Source: Ktedonobacteria bacterium (GTDB lineage Bacteria; Chloroflexota; Ktedonobacteria; Ktedonobacterales; JACDGC01). From it: a stretch of DNA of 64,000 bases. How positions within the stretch are numbered: the stretch's first letter is position 1; each line of letters starts with the position of its first letter. The position numbers were made by a program, and so were the translations under genes. Below, piece after piece: positions 58,974-64,000 of the stretch. Location of the stretch: the NCBI GenBank assembly GCA_027459785.1, contig DAIDGU010000071.1, forward strand, positions 62,001 to 126,000. Reading direction: 5' to 3'. Below the pieces are notes generated by a model. That model was not told the DNA's origin. It searched no databases and saw nothing but the letters and a program-made list of their open reading frames with translations.

Positions 58974-60074
58974 ATGCCACCTAAAGATACGTTGTGGGAT
59001 CTTGATCCCCATACTCAGGCGAAACACATCATTCTTGAAAAGTATTTAAGCGCTTGGATTCCCATTCTTTCGAGCAACTCCGAGAGATTAGTCATTTTTG
59101 ATGGATTTGCTGGCCCAGGTGAGTATAAGAATGGCGAACTGGGATCGCCAATTATAGCAATAGACACTCTTTTGAAACATAGTGCACGGCTTGCTAATCA
59201 GGTTGAATTCATTTTTGTTGAAGACGACGCTAGGCGACGAGAACATTTGGAGAAGCTGATTCAGAAAAGATATCAGGTGCCGATTCGCTATCGAATCTTT
59301 GCAGGGACATTCATCGATACCTTGCCTAATGTTTTGCAATATGTCGATAGTAACCGTACCTTTGCACACACCCCCACGTTTGCTTTGCTAGACCCTTTTG
59401 GCTTTTCACACACGCCTATGGATACGATCACCCAATTGATGCAGAGACCAAAATTTGAAGTTTTGATAACGTTCATGTATGAATGGATTAACCGCTTTAT
59501 CGATGTAGACTACACCGATAAAGCGGAACAATATGATGGTTTATTTGGCTCACCAAATTGGCGTGAGCTTGTTGATAGCTCAGCCAATCCGGCAGAACGT
59601 GAACAGCTTATCCATGATTTCTATCGCAATCAATTACGCACAGCAGCCAATATTCGATATATCCGTTCCTTTGGTATGCAAAGCGAACGAGGGGGAACAG
59701 TCTACTATCTCTTCTTCGGTACAAATCATCTTCTTGGTCTTCGCAAAATGAAAGAAGCGATGCTACATGTTGCACCAAATGGTACTTATCAATTTTCCGA
59801 TAGGACTGATCCTAATCAACTTGTTTTTTTCAACCAACTCGACTATCGTGTTTTGCAGCAGCAACTAAAACAACAGTTTGCGGGACAAACCGTATCTTTA
59901 AAGGCTATTGAGCAATATGTTCTTGAAGAGACCCCCTTTATAAATTATAAGAAAGAAGCTTTACGACCATTGGAACTAGCATCACCACCAGGAATAACGG
60001 TAATATCAAGCAAGACAAATCGCAGCAGGGGTACTTTTGCAGATGTGAACGAAATAAAAATACACTTTCCTTGA
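58974..60074 (+). CDS. tcmP: three-Cys-motif partner protein TcmP
   Basis: A 366-residue protein, markedly AT-rich compared with its neighbours, pointing to recent transfer. Motifs TQAKHIILEKYLSAWIPIL near the start and VIFDGFAGPGEYKNGELGSP near residue 42 are the TcmP signature. VEFIFVEDDARRREHLEKLI and PTFALLDPFGFSHTPMD follow. The order Gly-rich loop, acidic strand end, then DPFG resembles a Rossmann-type SAM methyltransferase core. This is inference. It always travels with a DUF5131 three-Cys protein, as here. It converges on the SMI1/KNR4 gene with a 22-base gap. Confidence 0.87.
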   Translation: MPPKDTLWDLDPHTQAKHIILEKYLSAWIPILSSNSERLVIFDGFAGPGEYKNGELGSPIIAIDTLLKHSARLANQVEFIFVEDDARRREHLEKLIQKRYQVPIRYRIFAGTFIDTLPNVLQYVDSNRTFAHTPTFALLDPFGFSHTPMDTITQLMQRPKFEVLITFMYEWINRFIDVDYTDKAEQYDGLFGSPNWRELVDSSANPAEREQLIHDFYRNQLRTAANIRYIRSFGMQSERGGTVYYLFFGTNHLLGLRKMKEAMLHVAPNGTYQFSDRTDPNQLVFFNQLDYRVLQQQLKQQFAGQTVSLKAIEQYVLEETPFINYKKEALRPLELASPPGITVISSKTNRSRGTFADVNEIKIHFP

Positions 60075-60096
60075 AATTAACTCCTTTCTGCACACC

Positions 60097-60789
60097 CTAA
60101 TCCGCTTCAAACACCATAACCTCCTTGCTATCATTTTGGATATATGCCAGCGCGGCGGCCAGCCAACGTTGATACCAGGCGAGAAACGGCAGACGTGGGA
60201 TCGCGATGGTTGTGGGGATAAGCGTGAAGCCCTCGGCACGGTAAGCGCACGCGAGAAACGGCAAGGGCATGATGCCCTGATCACTCACCCGACTGTCACT
60301 CCACATGTGGCCGCGTTCCGGGCCGCTGATGACTAGATGGCGGCAATGCCCACAGCCCTCGTGTGCCAGTCGGAGCGATCCCTGGATATGGCGGTCATCA
60401 AAATATGCTTCCTCGTCCATGTGGCTAGCGGCTGGGGCGAGCCTATCTGCTTTCCGGGTATTCCACCAGTCGGGCGGCTGCACACCATTCCACCAATGGC
60501 GATGCGGAAAGGGCTGCGCCAGCAAGCTTTTCTCAGCGAAGACGACCGCATTTTTCAGGGAGGCGAGGCCGGTAAACGGTCCCGCGCCACCATCCCCGAT
60601 GTACTTGATGAACGCACGATAGTCGTCCGGCAACGTGACTCCATATGTCTGCTCGAAGGTGAGGATCGCGCGCTCAGGCAGGCAGCGATTGAGGCGATAG
60701 CGATGAAAGGTCGCGCCAAAAATCCGCAAGGCATGATCGGCGTCGCGGAGCCGCGCTAATTGCTGGCGCACGGTAGCGAGGGCATCCAT
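60097..60789 (-). CDS. SMI1/KNR4-family (SUKH) protein
   Basis: A 230-residue protein from ATG 60789, with AGAGGT nine bases upstream, overlapping the end of the upstream hydrolase region. The SUKH core is visible: NRCLPERAILTFEQTYGVTL, PDDYRAFIKYIGDGGAGPFT and later CRHLVISGPERGHMWSDSRV with GIMPLPFLAC. SUKH proteins often serve as immunity proteins against toxins, but many are housekeeping; no toxin gene is adjacent. It is cotranscribed with the alpha/beta hydrolase. Confidence 0.83.
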   Translation of the reverse strand: MDALATVRQQLARLRDADHALRIFGATFHRYRLNRCLPERAILTFEQTYGVTLPDDYRAFIKYIGDGGAGPFTGLASLKNAVVFAEKSLLAQPFPHRHWWNGVQPPDWWNTRKADRLAPAASHMDEEAYFDDRHIQGSLRLAHEGCGHCRHLVISGPERGHMWSDSRVSDQGIMPLPFLACAYRAEGFTLIPTTIAIPRLPFLAWYQRWLAAALAYIQNDSKEVMVFEAD

Positions 60790-60796
60790 CGCGCAT

Positions 60797-61801
60797 CTAC
60801 CTCTGGTAGCGCGTCGAGATTCCCGCGCGCAGCCAATTGCGCACCTGCGTGGCGAAGTCGTCGGCCTCTTCTTCTTGCGGCAAACCGCCGCTGTGGTCGA
60901 AGATCGCCAGTTCGGCGCGGCCATTGCGTTCCAGAAAGGCTTCGGCGTTCTCGATGGGATTCTGCACGGCGTCGCGGCCCCAGCAGAGCAGCGTCGGCTG
61001 CGCGATCGTCTCGAAATCGTCGGCGATATTCAGGTTTAGCATGCCACCGATGAAGCTGGCCGCCGCGTAGCGTGCGTTGGGCTGGTGCGCCATCGCATAA
61101 TAGGCGTCCACGATGTCGTCCGTCACTTCGCTCTTATCACGGTACGCTTGCTGCTTCAGATAATAGCGGATGCCGGGACGCGACACCAGCAGATTATACA
61201 GCGACATCCCCACCACCGGTGTGCTGATGAGCTGGCCCCAGAAGCGCTGGCCGGACTGCGGTGCTTGCGCCAGCAGATCGATCCCTGTCGGCTCGATCAG
61301 CGCCAGCCGCTCGAAAAGGTCGGGCCGCTGGGCGACTGCCTTGATGGCGAACGCGCAACTGAGCGAACTGGCCACCAGATGCACCGGATGATCCACCCCC
61401 CCCATCACCTGCTGCACGAAATCGTGAATGAACTTCACGTACAGATCAGGATGGTAGACACGCGCCCGCCGCGCGGAAAGGCCACAGCCAGGGAGATCCG
61501 GCGCGAAGACGCGGAACTGGCGCGCTAGCAAGGGAAAGACCCGATGGAACTCGAACGACGACGCGCCAGCATAGATGCCGTGCAGCAGCACCACCGCCGG
61601 CCCCTTCCCACTGACCGTATATGAACACGCGCCCTCGCTCCAGCCATACTCTTGCGGCGCGACGCTCAGCGGATTTTGCGGTGGCGGGGCGCTACGGTTT
61701 ACCAGCGCGTTCAGCGCCGCCAGCGTCAGTGCCGTGGCCGCAGCACTCGCCGCTGCGGCTCCCGCCGCCCGCGCGGCCTCGCGTGAAAATGAGGAAGGCA
61801 T
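60797..61801 (-). CDS. alpha/beta hydrolase, membrane-associated
   Basis: A 334-residue protein from ATG 61801, with AAAGGAG nine bases upstream. The N-terminal Ala-rich segment (AAGAAAASAAATALTLAALN) is a weak signal or membrane anchor. The fold is clear: VVLLHGIYAGASSFEFHRVF, FRVFAPDLPGCGLS, nucleophile elbow HLVASSLSCAFAIK, acid in TLLCWGRDAVQNP and His in IFDHSGGLP. The elbow reads ASSLS rather than GXSXG, unusual but with Ser in the right place. Substrate unknown; it precedes the SUKH gene by 7 bases. Confidence 0.83.
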   Translation of the reverse strand: MPSSFSREAARAAGAAAASAAATALTLAALNALVNRSAPPPQNPLSVAPQEYGWSEGACSYTVSGKGPAVVLLHGIYAGASSFEFHRVFPLLARQFRVFAPDLPGCGLSARRARVYHPDLYVKFIHDFVQQVMGGVDHPVHLVASSLSCAFAIKAVAQRPDLFERLALIEPTGIDLLAQAPQSGQRFWGQLISTPVVGMSLYNLLVSRPGIRYYLKQQAYRDKSEVTDDIVDAYYAMAHQPNARYAAASFIGGMLNLNIADDFETIAQPTLLCWGRDAVQNPIENAEAFLERNGRAELAIFDHSGGLPQEEEADDFATQVRNWLRAGISTRYQR

Positions 61802-62249
61802 GCCGGATTTCTCCTTTGTTCCAGAGCGGTGCGCCGCTCGTGCATTCGTTGCTGTTCCTTTTATTATATCCCTTGCGCACGCACGCTGCATCGCCCCAGT
61901 TCTGAATACTACGGCGCGCACGCCAAGTGGGCTAGTCATCCCCAGCGAACAAAAAGCGTTGCAAGGAAGATGCCGAACTGCGCGTGGCATGCTTCTAGCG
62001 TTTGTGATACACTATCTCTCAAACACCCTGCCATCAGCAACTTGACAGGCGTGATATGGTACACCGTTTGCGGAGAGATTGGTAAGGGTGCCTGCAAGAT
62101 CATCCTTGTGACCGTCAGCGTACCCTTTTGGCCTATAAGGCGAACAATCCTTTGTGAAGGAGACCATGCGGTGGTATTCGTTCGTGTGCCAGACACGCCA
62201 GGAGGAGTGCAAAAGCTATCGGATGGATGGATCACAGTAATCAGCGTGA
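61802..62249. other. 448-base divergent spacer before the degenerate sensor kinase
   Basis: Leftward side: TATAAT (minus strand, near 61862-61867) can serve the hydrolase gene. Rightward side: a region with AGGCGAACAATCCTTTGTGA and a tiny ORF at 62166-62240. No larger gene is supported. Confidence 0.45.
62166..62240 (+). CDS. possible 24-residue leader peptide
   Basis: ATG 62166 preceded by GAAGGAG (short, 3-base spacing) reads MRWYSFVCQTRQEECKSYRM and ends DGSQ at TAA 62240, nine bases before the kinase ATG. Two Cys are present. It could couple translation to the kinase, or be chance. Confidence 0.3.
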   Translation: MRWYSFVCQTRQEECKSYRMDGSQ

Positions 62250-63497
62250 ATGGTAACTATAACAATGCTGTCTGCTTTTGATATGGTTGAACTGGAACAC
62301 GTGCAAGAGGCGCTGGCCTGGTTGCCCGCACCCGCCTGGCTCTATGATGCGCGGGGACGGTTGCGTGCCGTGAACGCCGCCACGTTGCGTCTTTTCGATG
62401 TGCCGGATTATGCGGCGCTCGTCGCGCTGATCGGTGCCGCCCTGCCGGAGCAGATGCTGCGCCTGCGCCCGCGCCTGGCTTCCGCCTCCGTCATCGCCAG
62501 AGCCACCGAAGAGAGCATCTATAGCTTCACGCCCGACCGCGTGCGGTTCGACGGCAGCGTGGCGGCATGGGGATCGGCCCGTCGCCGCGAGCAGGCTGCC
62601 GCCTTGCGCCAGGACGAAATGCCCATCGCGCGCGCACTCAAAAAGCGCGCCACCGCCGAACAACTGATCAGCCTACAACATCCGACCCATGAAGCAGAGA
62701 TCATCGTGCGCGCCTCGGCCATGCCCATACTTGAGAACGACCGCGTCAGCGGCGTGATCATGCTGACCATCGACTATACCAACGAGATGCTACAAGATGG
62801 ACGCCGCGATGCCATCCTCGCCCTGGCCGGCCACGACATCCGCAATCCTCTGACGCCGGCCCGCGGCTTGTTGCAGCAATTGCGCATCAAATTAGGGCGC
62901 GAAGGCGACCGCTTCACCAGAGAGATCGACTACATCGATCGTGTGCTCGCCCAACTCGACCGCATCAAGCAGATCGCCGCCGATCTGGATGCCATCGCCG
63001 TCAACAGCCGGGGCGACGCCACCGCCTCGATGGCCACCTGCGACCTCGTCGCCCTCTGCCGATTGGTAGCCCAGCGCCAGATGGAGCGTCACCCCGACGT
63101 TAGGATCATCGTCAAAACGACCGCGCCGGAGATGAAGGGCGTCTGGTCGGCCTTGCACCTGGAACGCGCGCTGGTGATGCTGCTGGATAGCGCCGTGCGC
63201 CACACGCCGCCAGGCCGCGCCGTCACTGTGCGCCTGAAACCACAGCGCAATCAGTTCAAAGTCGAGATCACCGATCAACGCCCCAGCCTCACTCCCGAAC
63301 ATCTGGCGACGCTGCGCAACATACTCAGCCGAGGCGGAGCCGCCCTGGCGCTCACCCACGGCTGGGATCTCGATCTATCCACGGTGCAGACGATGCTGGC
63401 GCTCAACGGCAGCCGCCTCAACATCACGAGTACGACGCGCGGCGGCACGACGCTGTGGTTCGCCCTGCCCGCCCCCCTGCCCGATCCGGAGTATTGA
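62250..63497 (+). CDS. PAS-domain sensor kinase with a degenerate ATP-binding domain
   Basis: A 415-residue soluble protein. The PAS domain occupies residues 15-190 (LPAPAWLYDARGRLRAVNAA; SAMPILENDRVSGVIMLTID). The phospho-acceptor region reads ILALAGHDIRNPLTPARGLL, a good HisKA H box. The HATPase part has LVMLLDSAVRHTPPGRAVTV where the N-box Asn is replaced (LLDSA), and the G1 box DXGXG is absent (VEITDQRPSLTPEHL). The end has LWFALPAPLP as usual. So it may bind but not hydrolyse ATP, or act as a docking protein. No response regulator adjacent; MarR gene converges. Confidence 0.8.
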   Translation: MVTITMLSAFDMVELEHVQEALAWLPAPAWLYDARGRLRAVNAATLRLFDVPDYAALVALIGAALPEQMLRLRPRLASASVIARATEESIYSFTPDRVRFDGSVAAWGSARRREQAAALRQDEMPIARALKKRATAEQLISLQHPTHEAEIIVRASAMPILENDRVSGVIMLTIDYTNEMLQDGRRDAILALAGHDIRNPLTPARGLLQQLRIKLGREGDRFTREIDYIDRVLAQLDRIKQIAADLDAIAVNSRGDATASMATCDLVALCRLVAQRQMERHPDVRIIVKTTAPEMKGVWSALHLERALVMLLDSAVRHTPPGRAVTVRLKPQRNQFKVEITDQRPSLTPEHLATLRNILSRGGAALALTHGWDLDLSTVQTMLALNGSRLNITSTTRGGTTLWFALPAPLPDPEY

Positions 63498-63507
63498 TTT
63501 CTTTCGG

Positions 63508-63978
63508 TCAGATATCCCCCAGCGTGCGGCGGCATTTCTGCACCAGCGCCAGCAGCAATTCGCGCTCGGCCCCGTTGAGGGGCGCGAAGATCTGCTGCGC
63601 GGCGATCAACTGGCCCTCGTTGCGGGCGCGCTCCATAATGCGCCGGCTCTTGGGCGAGAGCCGCACGAGATAGCTGCGCCCATCGCCCTCGCGCCGCGCG
63701 CGCTCGATCAGGTGGTGGCGCTCCATCACATCCAACATGCGCGAAATTGTCGTTTTGTCGCGCAGCCCATAGTGGGCCAGGTCCGACGGCGTCAGCCCTT
63801 CCGGCGCGCTGCCCAGGCACAGCAACAGATGCCACTGTTCCGGCGTCAGTTCGGGGTCCAGCACCTTCAGGCGCTCCAACATCTCATTGCGCACGAGCTG
63901 GCTCAGTCGATAACAATTGTAGCCTAAATCGAAATCTAAAATATTTGGGCGTGCTTTGCGTGGCGTTGCCGTCGTCAT
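63508..63978 (-). CDS. MarR-family transcriptional regulator
   Basis: A 156-residue winged-helix repressor. The HTH region reads LTPSDLAHYGLRDKTTISRM then LDVMERHHLIERARREGDGR and the wing SYLVRLSPKSRRI; dimer helices flank it (FDLGYNCYRLSQLVRNEMLE; ELLLALVQKCRRTLGDI). MarR proteins usually bind phenolic or other small ligands and repress a nearby operon; its target may lie beyond the window's right edge. GAGGAG lies upstream of the ATG. It converges on the sensor kinase gene with a 10-base gap. Confidence 0.92.
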   Translation of the reverse strand: MTTATPRKARPNILDFDLGYNCYRLSQLVRNEMLERLKVLDPELTPEQWHLLLCLGSAPEGLTPSDLAHYGLRDKTTISRMLDVMERHHLIERARREGDGRSYLVRLSPKSRRIMERARNEGQLIAAQQIFAPLNGAERELLLALVQKCRRTLGDI

Positions 63979-64000
63979 CAGGGTTCCGCTCCTCTTATCA

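Noticed and set aside
60097-60789. SUKH immunity gene of a polymorphic toxin
   Set aside because: No toxin, secretion gene or second immunity gene is adjacent; it is in an operon with a hydrolase.

Overview
The window is about 64 kb of high-GC bacterial chromosome. It suggests a free-living, Gram-positive-type or Chloroflexota-like bacterium. The clues are AGGAGG-type ribosome binding sites, TTGACA/TATAAT-like promoters, an F420-type LLM oxidoreductase, a geranylgeranyl-reductase-family flavoprotein, a cytosolic Ser/Thr kinase, DUF2079 and DUF2330 proteins, and many exported proteins with Ser/Thr/Pro-rich linkers. The phylum is my inference from gene content; there is no rRNA or ribosomal-protein operon to fix it. 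I saw no tRNA, rRNA, CRISPR array, complete insertion sequence or prophage.

Layout. 1-10 kb: 3' part of a UvrD-type helicase, a mannose-1-phosphate guanylyltransferase, a SIS-domain sugar isomerase, signal peptidase I, a DinB protein and a frameshifted MFS exporter. 10-20 kb: superoxide dismutase, two large exported/anchored proteins, a TPR protein overlapping a 41-aa basic peptide, a PucR-type regulator and a tyrosine/dual-specificity phosphatase. 20-29 kb: an in-frame guanylate kinase-GlpX fusion, a two-gene restriction-modification-like unit, then a larE-folE operon in which folE is split by a 157-residue mini-intein. 29-36 kb: LLM oxidoreductase, an isolated MraY with a long C-terminal tail, a TM2 protein, a DPP-IV-type peptidase, a nucleotidyltransferase and a macro-domain protein. 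36-45 kb: M24 peptidase, a GAF/PAS histidine kinase overlapping a threonine-dehydratase-like enzyme, RNase PH, FolK and a phosphotransferase. 45-58 kb: lipoprotein, DUF2079 membrane protein, flavoprotein, endo/exonuclease/phosphatase-fold protein, Ser/Thr kinase, DUF2330 protein, TldD/TldE and a PIG-L deacetylase. 58-64 kb: a three-Cys-motif (DUF5131) gene and an AT-rich tcmP partner, a SMI1/KNR4 protein, an alpha/beta hydrolase, a degenerate sensor kinase and a MarR regulator.

Four families of short dispersed inverted repeats occupy many intergenic gaps. Family A is an element of about 200 bp with 27-bp perfect terminal arms in its best copy. Family B is a GGCGGACAGGAATGTCCGCC-type palindrome. 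Family C is a GGCTCGGAA-type block. Family D is a CACGAA-rich inverted repeat. One family B cluster lies inside the Ser/Thr kinase gene and is translated as a DRNV(R/H)PT repeat.

The strongest candidates for something new are the FolE mini-intein at the third zinc-ligand cysteine, the Gmk-GlpX fusion, the three-Cys-motif/TcmP pair, and the dispersed repeats including the exapted kinase tail.
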